From: Cricetomys ansorgei
Taxonomy: Eukaryota; Chordata; Mammalia; Rodentia; Nesomyidae
DNA length: 64,000 nucleotides
Direction of reading: 5' to 3'
Assembly: GCA_026225945.1 (NCBI GenBank)
Contig: JAMJFZ010000289.1
Coordinates: 4,523,001-4,587,000 of the forward strand
Part shown: positions 1-11,330 of the stretch, piece by piece
Layout of the letters: each line of letters opens with the position of its first letter
How positions within the stretch are numbered: the first letter of the stretch is position 1
Made by a program: the position numbers and the translations under genes
Notes under the pieces: model-generated
The model's input: only the letters and a program-made list of their open reading frames with translations
What the model was told of the DNA's origin: nothing
The model's database searches: none

Positions 1-165
1 ATGAATAAGGTGGAGAGCCATGGAGGAAGACATCTGAAGACAATGTCAGACATTGACGTTTGTATGGACATACACATACACACACATACACATGCATGAA
101 CACCTATACACATAGTTGTGCCAACACACATGTGAACAAGTGTTTTCACATACATACACACACAA
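1..165 (+). repeat. B4-type SINE, 3' portion cut by window edge
   Basis: The sequence has the 3' body typical of the ID-headed B4 family: a 'ggtggagagc' stretch, then 'ggaagacatctgaagac', then a CA-rich tail with tacaca and catgcatg variants, ending in an A-rich segment near 165. The head lies left of the window. Four other copies of the same type in this window (8.1, 22.1, 30.2 and 37.2 kb) end in the same kind of CA tail, which supports the call. The subfamily is not resolved. Confidence 0.55.
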
Positions 166-3100
166 TGAAAATAAAGAACTAAGGAATAGCACATAGAGGT
201 TTCACATCATGGCTAGATTTTGCTAAATTATATTATAAAGGGAAAACTGGGGGTAATTTCCCTCTGATTTTGAGAAAATTCACTCCCCAAAGTGCCACCT
301 GCCTCAGACTATATTTATTACAGTACTTAGGTGATACTGGTTTCTGTTCTGCAGACATCCACCACCCCTTTGAAAATTTGCTGGAGGGTGCACAAGGGAT
401 TCAGACAGGAGTTTTTTAACCTGACATGTCTTCCAAACTCTCTCCATAGTTATAGTAGTTTAATGCTGTGTCATGACAGTTGTGGCAGGAGAAATATTCA
501 TGACCTCTTTGCATCCTCATGGAATAGGCAGAGCATGTGGAGTGCGGATGATAAGCAATGAGTTCATCAGCAGCAAATAGCTGAATTCTGAGCCCAGCAA
601 AGAGAGAGCCTGGGACTTGTTGTTCTGTGGGATCTTAATTATCTTCATCCTAGTCTGTGTGTAATTGTTCTTTTGGACTCCTCATCTTACAGGTTCAAGA
701 ATTCATTACCATTCAGCTAAAGGGACCAATTGAAGAGTCTGGCATCTTCTTTCTCTCATCCTGTGTTGTTTTTTAAAGTTAGATACACAGATTAGCATCA
801 GTGTAGTGTGTGTAGAATTACAGTAGAAATGACTTCATTTTGGTTCATTAGTACATAGTACAGGAGTCAAGTCCACTATAATAACTTCCTGTCCTGTCTG
901 TTTAGTAGTCCTCAATGGTGTTCATAGGGAAAGTCCTTGACCTAGTCCCATGAGGAGGAGTTCAGTGTCTCATGTCTGTAGTAGTAAGTTGCTGTGGCAG
1001 CTCAGCCAGTCAGACAGGAGGAATATTCATACATACAAACTCTGCCAGACCTCAAGAGAGGGAACCACCTTCATGGCAAGAGCTGTATTGGACATATCAT
1101 TTATCTCTTCACAAGGGAGTTTCACAAAAGATCTTGTTTCAAATGTATGGACATGTGAATATCATACACTGCATTATTTAATTTTTATCTGTACTGCACT
1201 TTATGGAAAGGGTTTGATGAATCATTGAGACCATCCTTTCTCCAGTCTTTAGAACTAAGCATTAAAATGAAAGTAACATAAATGCCATTTCTACCTGAAT
1301 TATGAAGATATTTGTCCTTTAAAGGAAGCAAATGCTCTCCTCATTCTTTTTTGAATAACTAAAGAAAATGTTTTGGTTGGTTGGTTGGTTGTTATTTTGT
1401 CAGATGAATACCAGTCATTAATTACATATTTCCTTCATGTTTTCCAGCACATGTTGAAAACATATGTATGTGTTTTCCACACACATAAACTTGGGTGGGT
1501 TTTTCCATTGAAGATTTCATATTTCAGTGAATTAAATCAGAGAAGTAGTGAAGAATGAGGACCCAGCACAGTCACACCATCTCAATGAAGTATTCATGGT
1601 TTGATGGTAAAGTGCTGCTCAGCTGTGATCCTGAGGGAAGGATTCTAATAGAGGGGAAGGTGTCACCACTGATATGTAACCAGCATAAACAAGTGTGCTC
1701 TGGTTTTGAGGGTGTAGGAAAGAGGATTGAGTTATCTGTGTTGGTCATACAAACTTCCTCTTAACAATGTACATAGTGCTTCATGTTGAGTTTTGTTGAT
1801 GAGGATTTGGAAGGTGTTGGGGAATAGCCTCGTAGATATATGTTAAAGGATGTCCATGCAGGAACATCTGGTTGGCCAGTTTTTATTGTCTAAGGGCTTT
1901 CCCAAGAGGACACACCAATGAGCTCATTTCATCTTCCTCAAGTGTGGCAGCTTCATGCTGTTTGGTGACTTGAGGCAGCAGTAGACTACACAAGCAAGGT
2001 AAGGGCTACAGGACCTTTTCTAGTTAAGCCATAAAAGTCATGCAGCCTCCCTCCTCATTCTACTGGCACAGAAGTTTCTAGAACCAGTTCACCAAGCACA
2101 GAACTATTCAACAAAATCTATGGAAACCCAAATTTCTCTGAAATAAATGGTTTTACTGAGTCAGGACAGATGCTAGTAAGAAAAAGGAGTAGGTCTTAGA
2201 AGGAGAGTATTTGTTATTAAACTAACTGATATAGACAGATTAAATGAAGAAGGATTTATTTGTTGTCCCCCCAGTCTAGAAACTTATACATAAATAGGGC
2301 CCAATGTTCATGAGAGTCATGGTGGGACTTAAATCAAGGTTCTGATATATAACATAAAAGTGTGATAGTCTTTTGTTGATTTTGCTGGCAGTTGTTAACA
2401 CATTCGCCTCTCTTCCTTCTTTCTCCATACATAGTCTAACCCTTTTTAAATCTAGCACATCACAGAATTTTATTTTCTTAATGAGAACATAGACATTTTC
2501 TTTCAATGAGATTACAAGGCACAATTTCTTCTGTGCACATTAAGAATATTTCTCAGCTTGTCTGTTTCCATAGAAATTGAGACAACCCCAAACTTTATTT
2601 TGTACTGTATCCTTTTATCTTTAACTTAGAATTTCTGTTCGTGAATCACAACTGCAGAGAGAGCATAATACATTTTCGGGAATCAAGGTCTGAAATGGTT
2701 TAACACATTTCCCAGCTTGTCCAGAGGCTTCCCCTATATATGGGTTTTACCCCTTCCTCACTTCAAACTGTTTATGGGGCCATAGCTTCTACTCTAATCC
2801 TGAATCCCTATCTGGTCCTTTTCCATGAAGTAGCATCAGGTCACCCAGACAATTGAGAGTTATCTTACAATCTCAAATGCCTTTCCATGGAAACTGCATG
2901 TAGTCTTCCTCAGGGCCCTTGAGGTTCATGGGAAAGCAGGCATCTGTGCTGTACATTATTACTATGTAACATTTGGGTCTTCACTAGATATTATCAAAGG
3001 CATGTTTCTCTTCCCAATTCTTTGTTAACATTTTATTTTCTGGCTGAAATAATTGTCCTTGCCCCTCCTTATAATTCAGTCATTTCTGATTTTCAGTCAG

Positions 3101-3445
3101 TAATTGAATAATTAGCTTTTTAAGTCACTCTCTTACCTATCATGTTGATTTTTAGACAGAAAAACCATGCAATCTTGAGAACTCTTAAATGCCACCATTT
3201 AAGCTTTAGTGCTGTTTTCTCATTTTTCATGTTTCCCCGGCACCGGTTTTTCTATCACTATTGACTGTCTCCTGGTGCCAAGTGTTTGATTGTCTATTTT
3301 CCTGCCTCTTTCCTGACAACCTTTAGGGACACCCTGCTCCCTCAGAGAGGATCCTCCAGGCTCCACCTCCTCCTTGCCACACAATTGCAGGTGTTAGCTC
3401 ATATGTTTTAAGAAACAGAGAAACGTACATGTCTGATGCTTTGGT
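166..3445. other. AT-rich unique-looking DNA
   Basis: I recognise no gene or repeat family here. A short (GGTT)n run lies at about 1374-1392. Reading frames up to 92 codons have ordinary AT-rich composition, no domain signature and no flanking splice pattern. The stretch is consistent with intronic or intergenic DNA. Confidence 0.5.
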
Positions 3446-3449
3446 TGGT

Positions 3450-3835
3450 TGTGTTTGTTAGCTTGTCCATCACTGTGACAAATATCTGACAGAAGAAATT
3501 TTTTTTAAAATAAAGATTTATTTTGATTCATTGTTTCAGAGGTTAAGGTCAATGGCTGACTGCCCATCCTTGTTTCTGGGTATCATAGTGGAAGAGTTAA
3601 TGGAGCAGAGCATTGTCATCATAGTATAGAAAGGCTGAGAGACAGAGGCCCAGGACAGGAACTTACCTCCAGCGACTTCTACCAAATGGGATCCTGTCTC
3701 TGAAAGTTCTCATTACCTGATGAGTGCTGCCAGCCAGGAATCTATAAACATATTAATCCATTGACTACTGGATCCGTAATAAATTTCTCTGCAGAGCTGC
3801 AAAGCTCTGAGAGTCCATTCTGTGCTGACATACTG
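3450..3835 (+). repeat. URR1-like rodent non-autonomous DNA transposon
   Basis: The element opens with 'tccatcactgtgacaaat', then 'aaagatttattttgattca' and a 'tggagcagagcattgtcatcat' type segment. It continues with 'gaagcagagag'-like and 'acctccagcgacttct'-like segments and ends near 'attaatccattgactact'. This order matches the rodent hAT-Charlie-related URR1 repeat as I remember it. It is diverged and interrupted by an A-rich insertion near 3500. The family name is from memory; the repeat nature is more certain than the label. Confidence 0.6.
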
Positions 3836-5100
3836 ACATTGAAAGAACAGGGGTTACTGTTTTCTTGTTTGGATGGGTGGGAGTAAATCCATAATAAAAA
3901 CATCAGAATTCTGGATTAATAAAAAGAGAGAACATTGGAAAGGGTGAATTCTGTACCATCCCTCTTTTTGTGCCCCAATGTCCCATATTGTTGTCTGCAA
4001 AGAGTCCACAGTTCATGTGTGATGGATGACAAGACAGTCAAAAGGGACCAGTGTATGTATTAGCACAGAGTCAGCCATATTGCCTATGATTACTGAATAC
4101 TTTCTAACCAGGTCAATATTATTATACAACGCTAGACAGCCTATACTTTCCAAGCAAATGTGTTGTAAGAATAACAGGATAAAAAGAACTTCTAGAACTA
4201 AAAGTTTAAAGGGAGAAAATGTCAAATGCCCATTGCAAATAGAGTATTGAGTTTGGCTTCCTCAGCACTGCTAACAATCATTTCATTGAACATTGCTTCT
4301 GCTGCACCACATTGGAAATGCGCTTAGGTACAGTTCTACTTCAGTTGCTTCCTAGCGTATTGGAAGATTTGCTCTGGAAAATGAGAAAACCAAGTGATGG
4401 GAAAATTTCACAGTATATGGCTGACTGACAAAGTTATTTATTTTAATGCTGGAATAAGAGTATCTGGGAGGTCACATAGAGTATTCATGAGATGTGGCTG
4501 TACTTAGGCAAAATATTTTTAGAATTGTTGTCATTCTCTTCACTTATAAGACAGCAGATAAAATAGTCTTATTATTTGTAGAAACTCATCTGTTCTTCCT
4601 AAAATTCATAATTGAGTAAGAGATGTGTCAGCCTTGGGGGTGAAAACAGGGATGAACCCAATCCACCTCTGTGCTCTAGGCACCTGTGTGCTAGACATGC
4701 TCTTTTCCTTCTTTTCTGGGTCACACCGATTTTGTTTCCACCCTTTGAACGTTAGTTTCCAGAGGGATTTTTCTTTATAAAGTCTGCCGTGGTTTTAAGT
4801 ATATTTGCCTTATGGTAAAGAAATTTTAGTGACCACTTTGGTATAGAAAATATTTACTTTATGTTTTTTTGAAGTAACAAGGGAAACTTGAGTAACATTC
4901 TGTTTAATCTGTGAAAGCACAAGCATTTTTGAGAAAGGTTCCTAGCCTCTTGATCTGCAAGAGTGCAGAGCAATCCCACCTAGCAGAAACACAAAGGAAT
5001 TTTCTGCATGACCTAAATGCGGGAAATGTAGTTCATCGGATGGCACACACCTTACAAAGGGCAGGAAGATAACCGTTGTAGCTGAGAATGCTGCCAACCA
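3836..5100. other. Unique-looking AT-rich DNA, ending in a poly-A run
   Basis: No gene or clear repeat is visible. The segment from about 4940 ends in a 16-base A run at 5101-5116, which could mark an old retroposed insert. No target-site duplication was found and the body was not recognised. Confidence 0.4.
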
Positions 5101-5561
5101 AAAAAAAAAAAAAAAACCTCACTATCTTCTTCAAAAATTTTAGTTAATTTAAGTTGAATGTAAATTCTATGTCTCGAATTTGCAAATTAAAATGCACTGG
5201 GAAAAGCTATCAATACTTAACTTCCTTCAATACTTACAAAATCTTTAAATTTAGATCACTACATTGACCAGGCATTGGGAAAATAGAAATCGAAGATAAA
5301 ATAAATACAGCAAATGTAAAACGATGGAATTTTTCTTAGGAGTCTCAGCATTGGTTCTATGCAGCTATTAGTAAATAGAAGTTCTAGGTTAGAACCTTCA
5401 GCTGACTATCCATTTGAGAGAAGTTCTAAGGCTTGATCATGGTTGACAGAATGGTTATAGGAAATGAAAGTGTGCCAGAGCTGATTGGAAGAGGAAAAAT
5501 ATGTAAATATGGTCTGTGCTCAACACCAGTAGATACTGAGTCTCTGTAAGTAGTGCATGTG

Positions 5562-5564
<3 letters not shown>

Positions 5565-5610
<46 letters not shown>
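5565..5610. repeat. (CA)n microsatellite
   Basis: An uninterrupted AC/CA dinucleotide array of 46 bases. It faces a (GT)n array 77 bases downstream, so on one strand the two form an inverted repeat. Confidence 0.98.
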
Positions 5611-5613
<3 letters not shown>

Positions 5614-5687
5614 CTTATCCGCTTCCATTATTTCCATTAATTACATTCCTCATCCTATCTAGGTATCCTTCTACTTTCATGTCAGGT

Positions 5688-5692
5688 TGTGT

Positions 5693-5752
<60 letters not shown>
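5688..5752. repeat. (GT)n microsatellite
   Basis: A 65-base TG/GT array with one 'tatg' interruption near its left end. It is complementary to the (CA)n array at 5565-5610. Confidence 0.98.
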
Positions 5753-5753
<1 letters not shown>

Positions 5754-6124
5754 AGTCTGTCAGTTTGAGCACATTAGTGATAAACTCAGTCACCAATAAT
5801 GCAATGGTGCCACATTGAGGAAAAGAAATTAAAACACTTCCTCTTGGAATAATTTCATCAAGAGTGAGCAGGTGTCTGAATTCTCTCCTTCTCTTTCCCC
5901 ATGCATTTCATCATTCCCTGCTTGTCTGTTGAATGAGTTTGAATCTGTGCTTGCCAATTGATGCTTTACAAACTTGTCTGTCCCTGTGTCACTATCTGTG
6001 CCTGTTTGTGCGTTCCTAACAAAAGGCCTTGCTTTCTCTTTTATTGAAAAGAAAGCATCACATGGGGGGGTGTTATTTTATAGAAGTCTGTAACACAATT
6101 TTACAAGGGATGAAAATTTACTGA
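5753..6124. other. Unique-looking spacer
   Basis: About 370 bases without a recognisable gene or repeat. A short G run lies at 6065-6071. Confidence 0.4.
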
Positions 6125-6530
6125 CTGTGCTGGTTAGTTTTATGTTAACTTGACACAGCTAGGGTCATTTTGGAAGAGGGAAATTCATTTGAGAACTATT
6201 CCCACCAGATTGTATTGTAGACAAGCCTGTGTTTCTGATAGATGTTGGAGGTTCCTGCTTACTGTGGGCAGTGCCAACCCTGGGCTGGTGGTTCTGGGTG
6301 TCATAAGAAAGCAGGCTGAGCAAGTCACGAGGAGCAAGCCAGTAAGCACCAGTCATCCATCTCTCTGCTTCAGTTCCTATTTCCAGGTTCTGTCTTGAGT
6401 TCTTACGCTGGCTTCCCTCAGTCATGGATTGTGATCTCAAGGAGTTGTAATTTGAAATGAACATTTTCCTCACAAATTCCTTTTGATTATGGTATTTCAT
6501 TACATCAATATAAACCCTAACTCAGACACT
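6125..6530 (+). repeat. Medium-reiterated rodent repeat, copy 1
   Basis: The landmarks come in the family order: 'tagttttatgttaacttgac', a 'gtgggcagtgccaaccctgg' segment, 'aagaaagcaggctgagcaag', 'aagccagtaagcacc', and a right end with 'aaaccctaactcagac'. A second copy with the same landmarks lies at 16946-17381. I associate it with the non-autonomous hAT-like or RMER-type repeats of muroid rodents but cannot fix the name. Reading frames of 82 and 111 codons across it are chance frames inside the repeat. Confidence 0.65.
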
Positions 6531-8135
6531 GACTCCAATTGGTCCCAACTGATCCAGATAACAAGCAAATGTGAACAAACAATATTCCTATATTGCTTTC
6601 AATATTTACAGTAGATATTACTTTTTAAGGTTGCTTTTTAACCTATTTGCTGCTTCTAAAATTAATTACTGTAACATATATGTGCACATGCATTACATCA
6701 AGGGCATGGAAGAATAACTGATTTAAAATTATAGCTGTGTATGAGCTTAAGTCATAAAAGTTTATTACATGGGAAATCGAAGGCAAGAAAGGTTAGTTGT
6801 TACATTATTCTCTTAAGGCAGGTTAAACAAACTGGCTGAGTTCACAGCAGGACAGCAGTCCTAAGTTTTAAGAGAAGTCAAGGTATATTATTAATTTTGG
6901 TTTTAAGGTCCATCAAAAGCTCCATTATCTTAGAATTTGAGGGATATTTTCATAATAATGTATTGCCACAGGTTTCAATTAGTTTCATTAGTGTTCTATA
7001 TAGGAATGTGGGTGGGAGTTAATTTATAGGAGCATGTACACATAAGAGGTTATACCACTGAACATAATGTCTCTTCCTCTCCCATCAATCATTATATCTG
7101 TACAAATCCACATGGTGGGCAGGGGTAGGGCCCATGAACCCATTCTCTTTCCCAAAAACTTGTGATGTTGTGTATGTAATGACCCTTGTTTTGAGTTGAA
7201 GTATGCAATAACTTCTGCCATACTGAAGCCTTCTCTACTGCTCCCATCTTCCTCTGGCTCTTATATGCTTTCTGCGTGTTTTCCCACATGATCCTTAAGC
7301 TCTTTGTAGGGAGCTGTAGATACTCCATTTACTTCTTGGCATTCAATAGCCACTCATTCTCAGCACTTTGACCAGTTGTGAGTCGTGACAGTCATTGCTT
7401 ACCACTGAAAAACAAATTTTTCTGACCAAAGCTGACATAAGCAATAATCTATGGGCATAAACATAGTAATTTAGAAGGAAATTTGACAGACACATCATGT
7501 CAATTTAATAAAACAATAGCAGTGGCCTATGACTTTCCCAATCATAAGCTCTTGACACGGTTTAAAGACCCAGACTTGAATTCCCTTCTATTGAGTGGAT
7601 ATCAAATCCAACCGGAAACATTTATTTGCACTCAACAGACCTACCACTGCTGTTCTAGTAGATCTGTCTTGCTGGTAAGTATTGTTGAACATCATACCCA
7701 CATCTGAGTAACACAGCTCATCCCTAGCAGACTTCATAACACCATCCACCACAGGGCTACCTGCAAAGAGGAAGTTTCCAATCCAATTCCAACTAGATTT
7801 CTCTGTGTCCCATGATAAGACTTGTCCTGTGGCATTGTCCATAATATCCTATTACCAACTAGTTCTAGTGGACAACAAACAGCAAAGTCAATTAATTACC
7901 TGTACCATTTGGGAATTATCCCTGGCCAAGAACCCAGGGAGATTACAGAAGCCACCACTGGCCTTAAGACCTTTGCCTAAAATTACATGACTTCCCAGGA
8001 AGCTTTATCCACCCACCTCCATCCAAACTCTTTTTTTCTTTTACAATTTATTTTTAATAACTTATGAACTATCAGATTTCCCTAGGGCATTTTGACCTTT
8101 CCTCTGCCTTCAATTGTTATATCTTAAATTTTTTG
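6531..8135. other. Unassigned stretch with possible old insert at 7480-7990
   Basis: No gene is supported. The segment at about 7480-7990 has more balanced composition than its surroundings and holds an 84-codon minus-strand frame at 7588-7842. I could not place it in a repeat family with confidence. It may be an old transposon or retrovirus-like fragment, or unique DNA. Confidence 0.3.
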
Positions 8136-8145
8136 GTGTATGTGT

Positions 8146-8195
<50 letters not shown>

Positions 8196-8607
8196 AAGTG
8201 CAGAAACACATATGTAATGCATATACAGTGGTGGGGAGTGTCAGAGACAATGATACCTTATGTGTCATTCCATGTTTTTTTGTTAAATTTTTACCCACGT
8301 TTTATCTGGGGCAATACAATTGACATCTAAAATAACATTATAACAATGATTTGTTACAGTTTGAAACAGAAAGAAAGGAGGGAATTTTGGGTTACAATAA
8401 TCCTCCTCTCAGTTAGACAGGGGCTCTCACTAGATCCTGAGGGTTGGTGATTAGGTAGAACTGGGTGGCCAGTGAACTTCTGTTTGTTCTGCCTCTGCAG
8501 TGCTGCCATTACATGCCTGCCATTTTTACACTGGTGCTGGGTATCCAACTTAAATCTCCACACTTCATGTGGCAAGCACTTTACTGACTGAGTGACCTCC
8601 CCAACCC
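8136..8607 (-). repeat. B4-type SINE, antisense, with (TG)n tail
   Basis: Read on the minus strand, the element begins near 8607 with 'gggttggggaggtcactcag' (ID-like head). It continues with 'cagtaaagtgcttgccac', a 'cagcaccagtgtaaaaatgg' segment and 'gatctagtgagagcccctgt', and ends in a long CA array, seen on the + strand as TG at 8136-8194. Head, body and CA tail together match the B4 type. About 160 bases of A/T-rich sequence separate body and array, so the array may also have expanded beside the SINE rather than within it. Confidence 0.65.
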
Positions 8608-9737
8608 AGTAATTACATCTGTATGGGACAGGTACATTGTTGGAATCTCATAGAGTTTTCTACACAACTTATAAGTTGTTGAAAGAGTGTAACTATAATT
8701 CAATTTATTTATATACTCTAGGTTTTCTTGTTTTTTTAAATTGACATATTCAAATGATGTTTTGATATGGTACAAATAAGCAAAAGGCTATAATTTATTT
8801 ATTAGTTTGACAGTTTGTCACAAACATATGACGTACAGTCATCTTTAATGAATGGAATGACATTCATTTGTTTTGGATTTCTCAGTGAGCAGGTTTGTGT
8901 CAGCATAATATTATGATACAGTTTTATTTTATGAAAGCTAATTCCACTATAAAATTTGTGTAAAGCAAATTTTGGAAAGACATCTCCTAATGGCAGAGGA
9001 GAGATCAACAATATAAATGTTTTCTGCAAGCAATGCCCCTGTACCAGTTCTCTGCTAATAAGCCTTATGTGCAATGATCTCATGTTTGAAGTATTGTTAA
9101 AATGTGGAGGTGGTTTAACAAGTCTTTCCACATCATGTATGCTTTGTTAGATGCTAAAAGAAGATTTTTTTTTAGAAAGTGGCATAATTAAAATAGAATG
9201 TTAGGTGCCCTGGGGAGACATTCACAGCTATGGTTAAATATAAGTGAGATTTCACAGATGTTAGCAAAATTGCTAAATGTATGTTTGTTTCTGAGGTCCT
9301 ACTTTGAAAACAGATATTAAATATTTTCCCAAGATGTTTACAGTGATTCTTTTTCATGTAATAACTTTTCTCTTTAGAAAGGAAGCTATTTATTCATTCT
9401 AATGGGGAAATGAAATTCACCTTATAAAAAATTCATGGGGTTTTACAACAAAAGTGACTCGGCCCACCATTGAAGATCAAAGGACCATGATTGCATTTGT
9501 CATAATCATGTCTTACAAACATGATAGTCAGCATTTCTGGTGGTGTAGGCATGTAATCCAAGCTACTCATTGGGCTCCAAGTTAATATTGTTCTGGGAAA
9601 ATGTTCGGAGAACACATGAGGAAAGTACTAGAGGTTGTAGGATCTGGGTACAAGCAAAATACTTAAGAATTACAGTAACTAAAAAAAAATCATAATATTC
9701 TACAAGCCATTTACCTCTAGGGATGCAGGTTTTAGTC
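8608..9737. other. AT-rich DNA with faint SINE-like traces
   Basis: No gene is visible. At about 9535-9575 a 'ggtggtgtaggcatgtaatc' segment recalls the B1/B4 body ('ggtggcgcatgcctgtaatc'), but the rest is too diverged to delimit. The remainder is unassigned. Confidence 0.3.
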
Positions 9738-9796
9738 TAGAGATGACATTATTATCTAGAATGTTCTAGGTTCTGGATTTAATCCCTAAAGCTCAA
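9738..9796 (+). repeat. Degenerate ID-like SINE head
   Basis: The order 'gagatgacattattatctag', 'aatgttctaggttctgg', 'atttaatccctaaagc' parallels the ID consensus (A box, then 'ctgggttcgatccccagc' B box) with many substitutions. It lies directly before an L1-like antisense fragment. Confidence 0.35.
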
Positions 9797-9884
9797 AACC
9801 ACCCCATGATCTCTCTAAGCTGCCCATTTTATCCATTTTGCTGTCAGTAACAACTATGTTTTCCAAAGACTGATGATATCACAT

Positions 9885-10000
9885 TATTGTAGTATATTAC
9901 ATTTTCTTTATATGCTTATCCATCAGTGGACATCTTAGTTGATGTCTTTTCTATGTTATTGTATGACTGTATGCTAAATGTAAATTTAATGAAATTTTTG
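9885..10000 (-). mobile_element. Short antisense L1 fragment (old)
   Basis: The + strand reads 'acattttctttatatgctta', 'tccatcagtggacatctta', then 'gtatgactgtatgc'. This parallels the antisense of an ancestral L1 3' region ('tttatccattcatctgttgatggaca'). The match is short and diverged. Confidence 0.4.
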
Positions 10001-10080
10001 ATACTAATCTTACCCCTTTCATGTATGATTCTCATATTTCCTTACAGTAGAATACAAGAGATTATATCCTTTATTTAAAT

Positions 10081-11184
10081 GATTGTACCTCAGAAAGCTT
10101 AAGATGATCAAGTATAAAATTTGGAATCATATATTGTTTCTAATAATAATTTAGATGTCTAGTCTACAACTCTAAACATAGTGTAATATTGCACAGTCTC
10201 CAATTTTCTGGGTACAAAGTGGTAGGGTTCACATTTATCTGATGTAAATCTCCAGATTAACAGGAATGTCTCAACAAGCACATGTAAATTACGCATCAAT
10301 TCCATGATTTTGGTGGATATTTTAATCATGATGAAAATGGAATGAAGTCCTTGATGCTCCACATTGTCAAGAGAAAGCCATTTCAAGTTTAGCTAGGAAA
10401 CTGCAGATATACCGTTTGACAGAAATCAAAGATTACCATAATGTCCATTGTTCAAGCAAAACAAGAATCTGGGCAACTGGGATGATGTGAGTTTGGCGAA
10501 ACATCCTTGGAATAATTCAGTATCTCTGTGGGTTAATGAAAGGCACAGTCTCATTTTACTTCTTAGATTTCCTGTTTCTACCAATTTTACTTTTCATCTG
10601 TCTAGATTGTCCATTTCTCTGTGACCCAATTTTGTCCACTTTTGATATCTCATATATTATGACTACTGGTGAGGAGGTAGAGTTCATAACTACTTATTAT
10701 AACAGTAGCAATATGTGTTGTAGTAGATGACTTAAATCAATGGAAGTCTGACAGTTTTCTAGAAGGACAGGGCATCATTCTGTGCCAGGGTAAAATTCTG
10801 ATGTCACCGTGATTTCTGCAATCCTGTGTTAGTCATCAGGCCTTGTCATTGCATCCATGATTTTATTTTTTGTTGCTTGTTCCTATTGTGGTCAGTATTT
10901 ATTTCTCCATTTCTTTTCTTTTTCTTCATCTAAACTCCTTATTATGTATTCCACAAGGATTAGGTCCTTTAAAATAATTTTCCTAAATAAACAAGAATTA
11001 TCATGTTTATTTATATATCAAGTATCAAAAGTTACATAAAAATTATATCCCTTGCTCATTTATTTTAACTTTTATGTAGAACAACATATGGCATTCCAGT
11101 CCAATGTGCTAGGCATTACTTTATTTTAGTGAGTATATCACCTCCATTAAAAGTATATATCACATTTGAACATGGATATTTTTA
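10081..11184. other. AT-rich unassigned DNA
   Basis: No gene, SINE or LINE signature is recognised. Several 60-75 codon frames have the composition of random AT-rich sequence. Confidence 0.45.
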
Positions 11185-11330
11185 GTCTTTTTAAGATAGG
11201 GTCTCTTTTTGACTTAGTCGGCATGTAACTCATTATCTATCCAAGGCTGGCCTCAAATTTTCTGCAATCTTCTTGCATCTAACTCACAAATTCTGGGATT
11301 ACAGGCATGAGCCAACAAACTCATCTTCAA
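11185..11330 (-). repeat. Proto-B1 / old B1-like SINE, antisense
   Basis: The + strand carries the antisense landmarks in order: 'taagatagggtctcttttt', 'ccaaggctggcctcaaattt', 'ttctgggattacaggcatg' and 'agccaacaaactcatc'. These match a 7SL-derived monomer of the PB1/B1_F kind. The copy is diverged and its A tail (T run on +) is short. Confidence 0.7.

Noticed and set aside
5426..5768. Cys-Val and His-Thr repeat frames
   Set aside because: Microsatellite translation.
6165..6500. 111-codon minus-strand frame
   Set aside because: It lies wholly inside a dispersed rodent repeat with another copy at 16.9 kb, where the frame is not kept.
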